Shown here one piece after another: positions 1-8,732 of a stretch of 64,000 bases of DNA. Each line of letters opens with the position of its first letter. Positions within the stretch are counted from its first letter, which is position 1. This stretch comes from Saccharibacillus sp. JS10 (GTDB lineage: Bacteria > Bacillota > Bacilli > Paenibacillales > Paenibacillaceae), in assembly GCF_024436065.1 (NCBI RefSeq), contig NZ_JANFNS010000002.1, positions 1-64,000 of the forward strand, given 5' to 3'. A program made the position numbers and the translations under genes. The notes under the pieces are model-generated. The model saw only the letters and a list, made by a program, of their open reading frames with translations. It was not told the DNA's origin and searched no databases.

Positions 1-68
1 CCGTTAAGCCCTCTTACGCCGATGGTACTTGGACCGCAGGGTCCTGGGAGAGTAGGAAGCTGCCAAGC
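1..68 (+). rRNA. rrf: 5S ribosomal RNA, 3' end (partial)
   Basis: The first bases match the conserved 3' half of bacterial 5S rRNA: the GATGGTACTTGG block, the GGGTCCTGGGAGAGTAGG loop region and the closing GCCAAGC. The 5' half lies outside the window, so this is the end of an rRNA operon. A strong terminator follows 10 bases later. Confidence 0.93.
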
Positions 69-78
69 CGAAGAAGAG

Positions 79-110
79 GCCTGATCTGCATTTGCGGATC
101 GGGCTTTTTT
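79..110 (+). terminator. rRNA operon terminator
   Basis: An 11-bp stem (GCCTGATCTGC pairing with GCGGATCGGGC, two G-U pairs) with an ATTT loop is followed by six T. It directly follows the 5S rRNA end. Confidence 0.93.
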
Positions 111-601
111 GTGTTTATTTCAAACCTCATAAACAGCTTCTTCACAAAGTGTGTGTAACCGCGAATCACCACTCCATTTTTATCCCCAGTTAGCAAGTTA
201 TTCACAAATTTTAGTTGCAAAAAATATCTACCCACAGGTTCTCCCCAATATACGAAGTCTTACAATGCTGATCTATGTGTTTGTCCTCTGTCACGAGACA
301 ATTTAAACCTCTATTTTATAAACAAGTACATATGTTCCTAGATTTATATAAACTTTCTGTGTATTGAGTTGGGGTTTTTTATGAACCAATTGGGTCTTTT
401 GATTCGTTAAGTTTCTTTGCTGTAACTTCCTGAAAATTGCGGTCGATATAAATATCGTGGATGCGTAATTTCATTATCGAATATAAATAGATATGTATAT
501 TTATTTAAAAATTCATTATGGAAAAAAGCATTTTATAAAGGAATACGATGTCTTAGATCTTTATTCACTTTTCGGTTTTTACATCATGGGAGGGATACAT
601 C
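111..601. other. AT-rich intergenic region without a gene
   Basis: About 490 bases between the rRNA terminator and the beta-helix protein gene. It is rich in A and T and contains no convincing reading frame. It probably holds the promoter of the downstream gene, but I could not pick one -35/-10 pair with confidence. The only clear element is the ribosome binding site GGGAGGG at 588-594. Confidence 0.6.
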
Positions 602-2302
602 TTGAAAAGAAAGAAAGTTATGATCGCACTCGTAGCACTAGCGCTTGCAGTAAGCGGAGGTAGTGTTATTTCGGGGAAAGTACATGCAGCTTCTTCAGAA
701 ACGTACAAAGCTTCACCGAATTTTAGTCAGACTACGCAAGGAAATAGCAATTGGTATTATCAACAAAGTGTAACACTTCAATATTCCGATCTTCAGTATG
801 ATAAAAATCAAAAACGTTGGAGTACCTCTTCTGGATTTCCGTGGGTGAGTGCAAGTGCTCAATATCCAAGCGCTCAATCAGATGCTGTGCGTAAATGGGT
901 TGCACCGAGTACCGGTATCGTTGAAATTACAGGGATCGTCAAAAAAAGCGGAAATAAAGGCGACGGTATCATAGCCAGCATTTCAAAAGATAACACTGTA
1001 CTTTGGAGCTCATTAATCACAACCAAAACAGGCGAAAAACCTAAAAACGTCGATCGGATTTCGGTACAAGCCGGAACAGCCATTTACTTTAGTGTAAATA
1101 AAAACGGAACAACCGAAGATGACGAGACGCTGTGGAATCCAAGTATTTCGTTTACGCCGACCACTACTGTACCTGTTGAAGTAGCGGTACCACCGACTAC
1201 GTCTCAACCTGTAGTCAGTATTCCTGTAGAAGAGAAACCAGTGAATAACGTAGAGATTCCTCAAAGCTCAGTGACCCCGGTAATTACAGGGTTGAGCGTA
1301 ACCGATTTTGGAGCCGTAGCGAATGATGGAAAAGATGACTATGCTGCTTTTGTCGCTGCAATCAAAGCCGCAAAAGAGCAAAAGAAAACTTTATCTATTC
1401 CGGCTGGCGAGTTTAGTTTAAGCAAAATTTTAAAAATTGACGGGATTACGGTAGTCGGTGCGGGAAAAGAATCGACAGTCCTGGTTTCTACGGATCCAAA
1501 TGGCGGCTCAATCGATCTGTCAGGTGACGGCGTACAACTTCGCAACTTGACGCACACGTATCAAACGACGGTGCCAAGAGGAAACGGTTCGCATGATAAA
1601 AATAGTATTACTGTGCGTGGCGCGACTAATTTCGTGATCGACAATGTACGTGTGAATAAATCGAGTACGGCTGGAATCATGATGGCTTACGGTTCCAATA
1701 ATGGAGTCGTGTCGAACAATACGGTTGAGAATACAAACGCTGACGGGATTCATATGACGACAGAAAGCCATCATATTACGGTGGAGAATAACACGGTGAT
1801 GGGGGTTGGAGACGATGGAATCGCAGTGGTCAGTTATGACACTAGCCCTTCGCCGGTCAACAATATCAAGATTCGGGGAAATCAGATCGGAAACTTTTCA
1901 AAAGCTCGCGGGATTTCGGTCGTAGGCGGAACAGATGTGTGGATCGAAAATAACAAAGTTGCGGATACGATGATGGCAGGTGTTTATATTTCGGTAGAAG
2001 GCTCATACAATACGCTGAATGTAGATCGAGTGAAAGTAGTGAACAATACAATCCACAATACTGGAATTCAATCACCGCAAAATCATCCGAATGTTTTAGT
2101 TTACGCGGGCAAAGGAAATATCGATCATATCGAATTTATAGGCAATATGATCACAGACGGGGCTCATCGCGGTATCGGGATATGGGGAGACGGTACGATT
2201 AAAGCCGTAAAATTCGAACGTAATACGCTGATTAACAAAAACGGCGCAGCTACAACTTTCAAGAACGGGATTATCACACTTGTTGATAACATCGGCTTCT
2301 GA
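602..2302 (+). CDS. secreted right-handed beta-helix (pectate lyase-like) protein
   Basis: The protein has 566 residues. The TTG start at 602 is chosen because GGGAGGG lies 7 bases upstream and a classic signal peptide follows (Lys/Arg-rich N-terminus, hydrophobic core, Ala-x-Ala cleavage near residue 29). Residues about 40-190 form a beta-rich domain of unknown function. A Pro/Val/Thr-rich linker spans about 190-225. From residue about 235 the sequence matches the pectate-lyase-3/beta-helix type: it opens with the typical VTDFGAVANDGKDD and continues with repeated NN-T-V rungs and a DGIHM turn. It is likely an exported polysaccharide-active or surface protein. The substrate cannot be read from the sequence, and no catalytic residues are assigned. 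It is monocistronic, with a terminator downstream. Confidence 0.8.
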   Translation: MKRKKVMIALVALALAVSGGSVISGKVHAASSETYKASPNFSQTTQGNSNWYYQQSVTLQYSDLQYDKNQKRWSTSSGFPWVSASAQYPSAQSDAVRKWVAPSTGIVEITGIVKKSGNKGDGIIASISKDNTVLWSSLITTKTGEKPKNVDRISVQAGTAIYFSVNKNGTTEDDETLWNPSISFTPTTTVPVEVAVPPTTSQPVVSIPVEEKPVNNVEIPQSSVTPVITGLSVTDFGAVANDGKDDYAAFVAAIKAAKEQKKTLSIPAGEFSLSKILKIDGITVVGAGKESTVLVSTDPNGGSIDLSGDGVQLRNLTHTYQTTVPRGNGSHDKNSITVRGATNFVIDNVRVNKSSTAGIMMAYGSNNGVVSNNTVENTNADGIHMTTESHHITVENNTVMGVGDDGIAVVSYDTSPSPVNNIKIRGNQIGNFSKARGISVVGGTDVWIENNKVADTMMAGVYISVEGSYNTLNVDRVKVVNNTIHNTGIQSPQNHPNVLVYAGKGNIDHIEFIGNMITDGAHRGIGIWGDGTIKAVKFERNTLINKNGAATTFKNGIITLVDNIGF

Positions 2303-2337
2303 TTCTTCAAATCTTCTCTCACAAAGATTCTTTTTCA

Positions 2338-2375
2338 GCGGGGACCAGCTGCAACTGGTTCTCGCTTTTATTTTT
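2338..2375 (+). terminator. terminator after beta-helix protein gene
   Basis: A stem GCGGGGACCAG / CTGGTTCTCGC with a short loop is followed by a T-rich run (TTTTATTTTT), 35 bases after the stop codon at 2302. Confidence 0.8.
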
Positions 2376-2563
2376 GCCGATTGCATCCCGTTATTCAAAG
2401 TTATACACTACACCGTAAATATGTTTGCAAGTAGTTATACCCGTGATAAACATAGATGAAACATTAACTTTTAAAAAATTAAAATAAAAAATAAATACAT
2501 AGAGTATCGATACCGCTTATTTATCCGTTTAAGCTCATGAACCCTACGGAAAGGAGGAGACGA

Positions 2564-3337
2564 ATGATGAAGAGTTCTAGCCAGATTGAAGGGAACAAAC
2601 GTCGCGATGAATTTGAACAACGGATTGCTGAGCATGATGTCGCTCTTACTAAGTACTGTCGGTTTTTAACGGGTTCGATCACGGCTGGGGAAGATTTGCG
2701 ACAAGAAATGTGGATGAAGGCTTGGGCATCGTATCGGGAAAAAGGCGGTATTCAAAATCGTAGCTATCTGCGGCGGATTGCTTATCATGCCTGGATTGAC
2801 GGGATGCGCAAAAGTACAGACGAAATAGCGACTACGCAGGATCTAGCAGAAGAATTTAGCTTGGAAGCGGGCATGATGAATGTGGATCGTTCAGATCCTC
2901 TTCGATTATGGTCAGCGGCAGAACTGCTAGTACGATGGCTCACTCCGGATCAACGAACGGTTTATTTGTTAATGGAGTATCTACGTTTTACCGCTGCGGA
3001 AACGGCTGAGTTTTTGAGAACGACAGAAGGCGGCGTGAAGGCTTCGCTACATCGGGCACGCAAAAAGCTGGAGGAGTACCGAGATTCTTCAGCCAATTTC
3101 AATAAGGTTGCCAAAAAATCGAATATCGTCGATGAACAAGTCGTTTTTGCTTATATGCAGGCGATCCAACTTCAAGATGTACGTGCACTGATGGTTTTGT
3201 GGAATGGCGGGAGCGGAGAAGAAGCTTCGCTCGCTGTACGATGCGCGGTACCTGTGCCACAACCGAAACGTCAAAGCGATCGACTTTCTCATTCGTCTAC
3301 CCTACAGCAGATGGTCGAATACCAAGCGGCGGCTTAG
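2564..3337 (+). CDS. ECF-like sigma-70 family RNA polymerase sigma factor
   Basis: A 257-residue protein with the two modules of small sigma factors. Region 2 lies at about 15-85 and includes an EDLRQEMWMKAW-type core-binding helix and an SYLRRIAYHAWIDGMRK segment for -10 recognition. Region 4 lies at about 130-185, a helix-turn-helix with the sequence LTPDQRTVYLLMEY and EGGVKASLHRARKKL. A tail of about 70 residues follows, which is longer than in most ECF factors. The ATG at 2564 is preferred over the upstream in-frame ATG at 2537 because AAGGAGGAG (2551-2559) sits inside that extension with correct spacing. No anti-sigma gene is adjacent. The target promoters are unknown. Confidence 0.82.
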   Translation: MMKSSSQIEGNKRRDEFEQRIAEHDVALTKYCRFLTGSITAGEDLRQEMWMKAWASYREKGGIQNRSYLRRIAYHAWIDGMRKSTDEIATTQDLAEEFSLEAGMMNVDRSDPLRLWSAAELLVRWLTPDQRTVYLLMEYLRFTAAETAEFLRTTEGGVKASLHRARKKLEEYRDSSANFNKVAKKSNIVDEQVVFAYMQAIQLQDVRALMVLWNGGSGEEASLAVRCAVPVPQPKRQSDRLSHSSTLQQMVEYQAAA

Positions 3338-3391
3338 TCTTTCCTTTCCGGCAGAGATCAATAGCGAGGCAAGGCTTAAGGAGGCGTAATA

Positions 3392-3982
3392 GTGAGTACA
3401 TTTATCCCTTATGTAGTGGAACAAACAAGTCGCGGCGAACGTTCGTACGATATTTATTCCCGGTTGCTCAAAGACCGTATCGTGTTTTTGGGTTCGGCCA
3501 TCGATGATCAAGTCGCAAATAGCATTACGGCTCAATTGCTCCTTCTGGAAGCGGAAGACCCGGACAAAGATATTTACTTTTATATCAACAGCCCAGGCGG
3601 TGTAACGACAGCAGGATTTGCGATCTACGACGCGATGCGACATATCAAGCCGGATGTGCATACGATCTGTACCGGAATGGCAGCTTCTTTTGCGGCGATT
3701 TTGTTACTGTCGGGTGCGCCGGGTAAAAGAGGAGCTTTGCCCAATAGCGAGATCATGATCCACCAACCGCATGGGGGAGCTCAAGGGCAGGCAAGCGATA
3801 TTGCGATCAGTGCCAAACGTATTATCCGTACGCGGGAACGATTGAATGAAATTGCAGCCAAGCATACCGGGCAGCCTTTGGAAAAGATTCAGCGGGATAT
3901 GGATCGTGATTATTTTATGTCGGCGGAAGAAGCTTTGGAATACGGAATTCTGGATCGAATCATTGACCGTTCCAAATCATAA
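3392..3982 (+). CDS. clpP: ATP-dependent Clp protease proteolytic subunit (ClpP paralogue)
   Basis: A 196-residue protein of normal ClpP length. The serine protease triad is visible: Ser99 in GMAASFA, His124 in MIHQPHG, Asp173 in DRDYFM. The GTG start at 3392 has AAGGAGG 7 bases upstream. ClpP forms the tetradecameric chamber that degrades proteins fed by ClpX or ClpC. The nucleophile context AASFAAILL departs from the usual AASMGAFLL, which suggests a second, divergent ClpP rather than the housekeeping copy; that is an inference. It lies 54 bases after the sigma factor gene, so the two may be co-transcribed, and a terminator follows. Confidence 0.92.
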   Translation: MSTFIPYVVEQTSRGERSYDIYSRLLKDRIVFLGSAIDDQVANSITAQLLLLEAEDPDKDIYFYINSPGGVTTAGFAIYDAMRHIKPDVHTICTGMAASFAAILLLSGAPGKRGALPNSEIMIHQPHGGAQGQASDIAISAKRIIRTRERLNEIAAKHTGQPLEKIQRDMDRDYFMSAEEALEYGILDRIIDRSKS

Positions 3983-3996
3983 GCCTATACAGATGA

Positions 3997-4029
3997 AGAC
4001 CCTACGCTTTAAGCGGCAGGGTCTTTTTT
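3997..4029 (+). terminator. terminator after clpP
   Basis: AGACCCT pairs with AGGGTCT around an inner CGCTT/AAGCG stem, followed by a run of T, 15 bases after the clpP stop. Confidence 0.88.
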
Positions 4030-4148
4030 GATACCTATGCCTACCTATTCAGGGACTTGCCGATGTAAGCCAAAAAGAAGTAAGGTTAGAGTTGCGAAGC
4101 AAGATGAAGTGAATGCCTATTAACCGCATCGAGGGGAGCCGAAAAAGT

Positions 4149-5330
4149 ATGGAAATTAGACGTCTCAATCAACAAGATTTCGATGCGTATATCGCATTGG
4201 ACGAGTATGCTTTTTTGTATAAGGTAAGTGAAAAAGATAAAGAAGAAGATCGCCGTAATTTTGACAAAGAAAAGGTAATCGGAGCCTTCGAGAACGAGGA
4301 GTTAAGCGCGAAGTTGGTGCTGCTTCCTTTTGAAGTCTATATTCATGGTCAAGTGATGCAAATGGGCGGTATCGGCGGTGTGGCAACATGGCCGGAGAAA
4401 CGCCGTCAAGGCATGGTCTCTCAGCTCCTCAGACAAGGTCTCGAAGAAATGAAAGGTCAAGGTCAATTGATTTCGTATCTGTATCCGTTCTCGGTAGGCT
4501 TTTATCGGAAATATGGATGGGAGTTATTCACAGACAACAAAAAGTATCAGATTCCTGTTGAAAAATTACCTCCACTCAAAAATGTACCGGGACGCGTTGT
4601 TCGCGAAGTGCGAGATATTGAGGTATTGAAGTCGATCTATGACCGCGCAATCGTACGTTTTAACGGTGCAGTCGTCAGAAGCGAAGAGTGGTGGACGAAG
4701 CGGGTACTGAAGCGTGCGACCTACACAGCCGTTTATTATAACGAAGCCAAAGAGCCGGAAGCTTATGTGATGTATAAGATCGAAAATGAGAAGTGGATGA
4801 CGAAAGAAATGTTTTGGATCAACGAAACAGCGCGGCAAGGCATTTGGGACTTTATCGTAAATCACGATTCGCGGATTACGGAAGTTCAAATGAATACGCC
4901 TGTAGACGATCCGTTTTATCTGCTGTTACCTGATCCGATTGTCAAACAAGAGATTCAGCCGAATTGTATGGCAAGAGTGGTAGACGTTGTACCGTTCGTT
5001 GAACAATATCCGTTTGTACAAACAGGGACAGAACATGCTTTCACCGTACATATTCAAGATCCTCATGCACCGTGGAATGACGGCTTATGGAACTGGCAGA
5101 TTTCTCGGGAAGGAATCGGTCGCTTGGAAAAACTAGAGTCCGGCGAACACGGCTTGTCCGAAGCAACAGACGTTACTCTTTCGATCGGTACGCTGACTGC
5201 GATTTTGCTCGGCTATCGTCGTCCTGCGGAACTTCAACAGATCGGATTGTTGGAGACTTCGGAGGATACCGCGCAATTACTGAATCAAGTGATTCCGGTA
5301 CGCACGCCATTCATTGTCGATTTCTTTTAA
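4149..5330 (+). CDS. GNAT family N-acetyltransferase, Eis-like
   Basis: A 393-residue protein built like the Eis family: an N-terminal GNAT acetyltransferase domain (residues about 1-140, with GGIGGVATWPEKRRQGM as the acetyl-CoA-binding loop, an R/Q-x-x-G-type motif), a second GNAT-like part, and a C-terminal sterol-carrier-protein-like region (about 290-393). The ATG at 4149 is preferred over one at 4113 because GAGGGGA lies 11 bases before it and MEIRRLNQQDF is the normal family beginning. Members acetylate amines, including aminoglycosides in some species; the substrate here is unknown. Confidence 0.85.
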   Translation: MEIRRLNQQDFDAYIALDEYAFLYKVSEKDKEEDRRNFDKEKVIGAFENEELSAKLVLLPFEVYIHGQVMQMGGIGGVATWPEKRRQGMVSQLLRQGLEEMKGQGQLISYLYPFSVGFYRKYGWELFTDNKKYQIPVEKLPPLKNVPGRVVREVRDIEVLKSIYDRAIVRFNGAVVRSEEWWTKRVLKRATYTAVYYNEAKEPEAYVMYKIENEKWMTKEMFWINETARQGIWDFIVNHDSRITEVQMNTPVDDPFYLLLPDPIVKQEIQPNCMARVVDVVPFVEQYPFVQTGTEHAFTVHIQDPHAPWNDGLWNWQISREGIGRLEKLESGEHGLSEATDVTLSIGTLTAILLGYRRPAELQQIGLLETSEDTAQLLNQVIPVRTPFIVDFF

Positions 5331-5438
5331 CAGGTTACGCACATAACTTGGATAACTTTATCGAGAAACTTAAAAAAAAACCGCAAACTATCCACATGTG
5401 GATAAGATTTTGATACGATCAAGAAAAGAGGAACAAAC

Positions 5439-5747
5439 ATGACATTGACGATTCCGATCAGTGTTCTGGCAATCGCGGCTTGGCTGATTTTGCTAAACCT
5501 GTGTTCGTACGTCGTAATGACATCGGATAAACGTAAAGCCAAACGCAATAAACGAAGAGTACCGGAGCGTACCTTATTCATATGGGCGGCAGTGGGCGGT
5601 GCGCTTGGCATCTGGATCGCGATGCGGGCAAAAAGGCATAAAACACAGCATAATTCGTTTAAATTCGGAATTCCGGCTTTGTTTTTACTGAATATTGTCA
5701 TCTACGGAACACTGCTTTATTTCGCCTCTTCTTATTTCTACATCTAA
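5439..5747 (+). CDS. DUF1294 family membrane protein (YsdA-like)
   Basis: A 102-residue integral membrane protein. Hydrophobic segments lie at about 4-25 and 77-98, with a weaker one around 46-60. The conserved family features are the basic stretch DKRKAKRNKRRVPE after the first segment, then the Gly-rich AAVGGALGIWIAM and KTQHNSFKFGIP. The start has AGAGGAAC upstream. The function of DUF1294 proteins is not established. It stands alone between the GNAT gene and the stress-protein gene. Confidence 0.82.
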   Translation: MTLTIPISVLAIAAWLILLNLCSYVVMTSDKRKAKRNKRRVPERTLFIWAAVGGALGIWIAMRAKRHKTQHNSFKFGIPALFLLNIVIYGTLLYFASSYFYI

Positions 5748-5858
5748 AAGGCATTTGGGAAGCTAGGTGTTTAAGTCTTCGTTTTGAACGGGTAATAATA
5801 GACATACGAAGCAGCGGTTATATTCCAAATTCGCAAGAAAAGAAAGAGGTGCTTGATT

Positions 5859-6293
5859 ATGCTATTTTCTAGAGTGTTAGTCGCTTACGACGGTTCTAAA
5901 GCTTCCAATAAAGCGCTCGATCGTGCAGCAGCGCTCGTCAAAGCTTCGCCGGAAGCGGTACTGGAAGTGCTGCATATTTATGATTATCCGCGCTTTTTCG
6001 TCGGAGACGGGATTGCTCCGGTTCCGGGTAGCGTAAATAAAGAATTTTTCGATCTTGCTGAGCAAACGGTGAGCGAAGCGCGTCGCCGCATCGAATCTGC
6101 CGGTGTGCAAGCGAATATCGAAATGCGTCAAGGTGCGCCTGCGGTACTGATTTTAGAATATGCAAAAGAACTGGATGCGGATTTGATCGTGATCGGCAGC
6201 CGCGGTCTAGGCGCGATTCGTGAATTTGTACTGGGTAGTGTCAGCCACAATGTTGTGCAGCAAGCGCAAGTGCCGGTATTGGTCGTTAAATAA
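5859..6293 (+). CDS. universal stress protein, UspA family, ATP-binding type
   Basis: A 144-residue single-domain Usp protein. It starts with RVLVAYDGS, the family's first strand and Asp-containing loop. It ends with the complete nucleotide motif G-2x-G-9x-G-S (GSRG, then GS nine residues later) and QVPVLVVK, which marks the ATP-binding subgroup. The ATG at 5859 has AAGAGGTG 7 bases upstream; a TTG two codons earlier lies too close to this site. Usp proteins help survival under starvation and stress; the precise role is not predictable. It is monocistronic and followed by a terminator. Confidence 0.92.
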   Translation: MLFSRVLVAYDGSKASNKALDRAAALVKASPEAVLEVLHIYDYPRFFVGDGIAPVPGSVNKEFFDLAEQTVSEARRRIESAGVQANIEMRQGAPAVLILEYAKELDADLIVIGSRGLGAIREFVLGSVSHNVVQQAQVPVLVVK

Positions 6294-6302
6294 AAAGAAA
6301 AG

Positions 6303-6338
6303 GGTCGGAAAACGCATCGCGTTTTTCGATCTTTTTTT
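6303..6338 (+). terminator. terminator after universal stress protein gene
   Basis: A 13-bp stem (GGTCGGAAAACGC with GCGTTTTTCGATC, G-U pairs included) with a 3-base loop is followed by seven T. Confidence 0.88.
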
Positions 6339-6420
6339 ATTGAAAAAATAGACAAGTTATACGCTATTTAACGTAAGCCAAGAAGGAATTCAAGAAATTC
6401 GGCTTGTCAATTGTGTAAAA

Positions 6421-6456
6421 ACGAACATTCAGATTTTACAATTTTAAAATGTTCGG
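6421..6456 (+). promoter_or_regulatory. paired PurBoxes (PurR operator) of the purine operon
   Basis: ACGAACATT (6421-6429) and its inverted partner AATGTTCGG (6448-6456) match the PurBox core CCGAACAWT as an inverted pair. The spacing and position, just upstream of the -35 element, are those of Bacillus pur operators. PurR bound here represses transcription unless PRPP is high; that role is known from B. subtilis and inferred here. Confidence 0.88.
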
Positions 6457-6464
6457 TTTTTAAT

Positions 6465-6494
6465 TTGACATAGCGTGTACGGAATTGTTAAACT
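6465..6494 (+). promoter_or_regulatory. purine operon promoter
   Basis: TTGACA (6465-6470), an 18-base spacer and TAAACT (6489-6494) form a sigma-A-type promoter. It lies directly after the PurBox pair and about 60 bases before the guanine aptamer. Confidence 0.78.
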
Positions 6495-6552
6495 GGAACA
6501 GAAGTCGAGCGTGTGAACACCGCGCTTTCGACACTTAACTAAATGATTCTTT

Positions 6553-6623
6553 TGACCGTATAAAGCTGAGGATAAGGCTCGGCAGTATCTACCCGGGAAC
6601 CGTAAATCCCCGGACTACGGAAG
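6553..6623 (+). ncRNA. purine (guanine) riboswitch aptamer
   Basis: All conserved parts of the purine aptamer are present. P1 is CCGTA/TACGG (6556-6560 with 6616-6620). P2 is GCTGAG/CTCGGC with loop GATAAGG. The J2/3 strand is AGTATCTACC. P3 is CCGGG/CCCGG with loop AACCGTAAAT. The J3/1 strand reads ACTA. The C in J3/1 (position equivalent to C74 of the xpt aptamer) indicates guanine or hypoxanthine rather than adenine as ligand. It controls the purine operon through the downstream terminator. Confidence 0.95.
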
Positions 6624-6807
6624 TCAACGAACAATCTGATCTCAATTTGAGACAAGGTTGGGCGCCGGGTTAACTGGTTGCCGGTTCAACGCGTTCCTTT
6701 AAACGAGAATCCGTTTTTTCGACGATAGTTGCATGAGTTGCAGCTAGATGAGATAAAAGCGCGTATTTTCGTCTTTGTGCGTCTAAGCCTTTCTTCTTGA
6801 CTTCTAC

Positions 6808-6860
6808 AGCCCGGATTCCCGAGAGATCTTTACGATTTTGCGGCGATGTCCGGGCTTTTT
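6808..6860 (+). terminator. riboswitch-controlled terminator in the purE leader
   Basis: AGCCCGGA (6808-6815) pairs perfectly with TCCGGGCT (6849-6856) around an AU-rich loop that holds a minor stem, followed by TTTTTG. It stands 38 bases before purE. About 185 bases separate it from the aptamer, a rather long expression platform; the competing antiterminator was not resolved by eye. Confidence 0.8.
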
Positions 6861-6897
6861 GTTTGGACAAGTCAAAATAATGAATATTGGAGTGTGA

Positions 6898-7383
6898 ATG
6901 ATGTCTTTGCAAGTAGCCGTTATTATGGGCAGTACATCGGATTGGGAAACGATGCAGCATGCTTGTCAGATTCTCGAAGAACTTCAAATTCCGTATGAAA
7001 AAAAAGTCGTCTCGGCGCATCGTACGCCGGACTTGATGTTTGAATACGCGGAGCAAGCTCGCGGCAAAGGGTTTAAGGTCATTATCGCAGGTGCAGGCGG
7101 AGCCGCGCATCTGCCGGGTATGGTGGCAGCGAAAACGCCGCTGCCGGTGATCGGAGTGCCGGTGCAATCGGCTGCGCTGAACGGATTGGATTCGTTGTTG
7201 TCGATCGTGCAGATGCCAGGCGGCATTCCCGTGGCGACGGTTGCGATCGGCAAAGCCGGCGCCATCAACGCCGGCTTGCTGGCGGCGCAGATCGTCGGCG
7301 CCGCGGACGGCGAGGTGCTCGACCGCGTCGTTGCCCGTCGCGCGAGAATCGAGCGCGAAGTGTTGGAGGCGGAGTTGCCATGA
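6898..7383 (+). CDS. purE: N5-carboxyaminoimidazole ribonucleotide mutase
   Basis: A 161-residue class I PurE that converts N5-CAIR to CAIR. The active-site signatures are clear: [10 protein letters not shown] (phosphate and substrate loop), SAHRTPD with the catalytic His, and [12 protein letters not shown]. The start is ATG 6898 or the ATG immediately after it; TTGGAG lies just upstream. It is the first gene of the purine operon, and its stop overlaps the purK start by four bases (ATGA), typical of translational coupling. Regulation is by PurR and the guanine riboswitch in the leader. Confidence 0.97.
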   Translation: MMSLQVAVIMGSTSDWETMQHACQILEELQIPYEKKVVSAHRTPDLMFEYAEQARGKGFKVIIAGAGGAAHLPGMVAAKTPLPVIGVPVQSAALNGLDSLLSIVQMPGGIPVATVAIGKAGAINAGLLAAQIVGAADGEVLDRVVARRARIEREVLEAELP

Positions 7384-8579
7384 GCGAAGCCGGCAACGTT
7401 AAAGTAGACGGCGCTAACCAAGCGCGCGTCATCGCCCCGGGCAGCACGATTGGGGTGCTGGGCGGCGGGCAACTGGGCCGAATGATGGCGCTGGCAGGCG
7501 CGCCGCTCGGCTATCGGTTTGTCGCACTCGATCCGGTCTCGGACGGACCGTGCGGACAAGTATCGGCGCAGATCGTCGCCGCTTATTCAGACAAAGACGC
7601 GGCGGCGCAGCTCGCCGCGCAAACGGATGTGATCACGTACGAGTTCGAGAACGTGGACGCGGAAGTTGCCGCTCTGCTGGAAGAGCGGTCGTATGTGCCG
7701 CAAGGCAGCCGGCTGCTCTACACGACGCAGCACCGCCTGCGCGAGAAGGCGGCGCTGGAAGCGGCGGGGGCCACGGTTGCGCCTTACGCGGCAGTTACAA
7801 GCGAAGCGGAACTAGACGCGGCGTTGCGGCGTCTCGGCACGCCAAGCGTGCTGAAGACCGCGACCGGAGGCTACGACGGCAAAGGTCAATTCGTTATTCG
7901 AGACCGCAGCCAAGTCTCGGCGGCTTATGCAGAACTGTCCGCTACCGGCGCGGAGCTGGTACTGGAACAATTTGTTCGGTTCCAATGCGAGATTTCGGTG
8001 ATCGCGGCGCGTAGCTCTAATGGCGAGACAAGCACGTTCCCGCCAGCCGAAAATATTCATCGCGGAGGCATTTTGCACGCTTCGATCGTACCGGCACGAG
8101 TGCCTGCGGGCGTGCTTGCCCAAGCGGAGCAATTGGCAGCGACGATCGCAGAATCGTTCGGAGCGGTAGGGCTGCTAGCCGTTGAAATGTTTTACGGTCA
8201 AGACGGCAAGTTGTACGTGAACGAAGTCGCGCCGCGTCCGCATAACTCGGGTCATTACACGATGGAAGCTTGCGTCACTTCCCAGTTCGAACAGCATGTA
8301 CGCGCGATCTGCGGATTGCCGCTTGGCGCTCCTGATTTGCGAACACCGGTCGTCATGGTGAATGTACTCGGCGAACATCTGGAAGGCGTAGAAGCTCTGA
8401 TGCTATCGCCGGAAAGCGCAGGTTCCGATCTGGTGCGTCCGAAGTTCCATTTATATGGCAAAGCCGAAGCGAAAACCGGACGCAAAATGGGGCATATCAA
8501 TCTGCTCTGCGGCGATGTAAACGATGCGCTTGCTTGGATCGATGAAGCTGGAATTTGGCAGAGTGCGGACAAAGACTAA
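7380..8579 (+). CDS. purK: N5-carboxyaminoimidazole ribonucleotide synthase
   Basis: A 399-residue ATP-grasp enzyme that makes N5-CAIR from AIR, bicarbonate and ATP. The N-terminal nucleotide loop [12 protein letters not shown], the ATP-grasp segment [11 protein letters not shown] and the C-terminal [14 protein letters not shown] are diagnostic. It overlaps purE by four bases. The first third of the gene is unusually GC-rich and GCG-rich compared with the rest of the operon, which is a local composition shift and not evidence of a break. Confidence 0.97.
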   Translation: MSEAGNVKVDGANQARVIAPGSTIGVLGGGQLGRMMALAGAPLGYRFVALDPVSDGPCGQVSAQIVAAYSDKDAAAQLAAQTDVITYEFENVDAEVAALLEERSYVPQGSRLLYTTQHRLREKAALEAAGATVAPYAAVTSEAELDAALRRLGTPSVLKTATGGYDGKGQFVIRDRSQVSAAYAELSATGAELVLEQFVRFQCEISVIAARSSNGETSTFPPAENIHRGGILHASIVPARVPAGVLAQAEQLAATIAESFGAVGLLAVEMFYGQDGKLYVNEVAPRPHNSGHYTMEACVTSQFEQHVRAICGLPLGAPDLRTPVVMVNVLGEHLEGVEALMLSPESAGSDLVRPKFHLYGKAEAKTGRKMGHINLLCGDVNDALAWIDEAGIWQSADKD

Positions 8580-8732
8580 AGACATTTTCCTTTTTGCTTC
8601 AGAATGAACTTTTTTATCGGAACCGATTTTATCTTATATAATGAAAGAAAGCTTTGCGATGCTTCGGAAGTTTCGATTCGAAACAGTGAACGCCGCAACG
8701 CTAAAACTTAAATTTTGGAGGCTATACCCCTT

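Noticed and set aside
6553-6623. Adenine-sensing variant of the purine riboswitch
   Set aside because: The J3/1 strand has C at the ligand-pairing position (ACTA), which specifies guanine or hypoxanthine; adenine types have U there.
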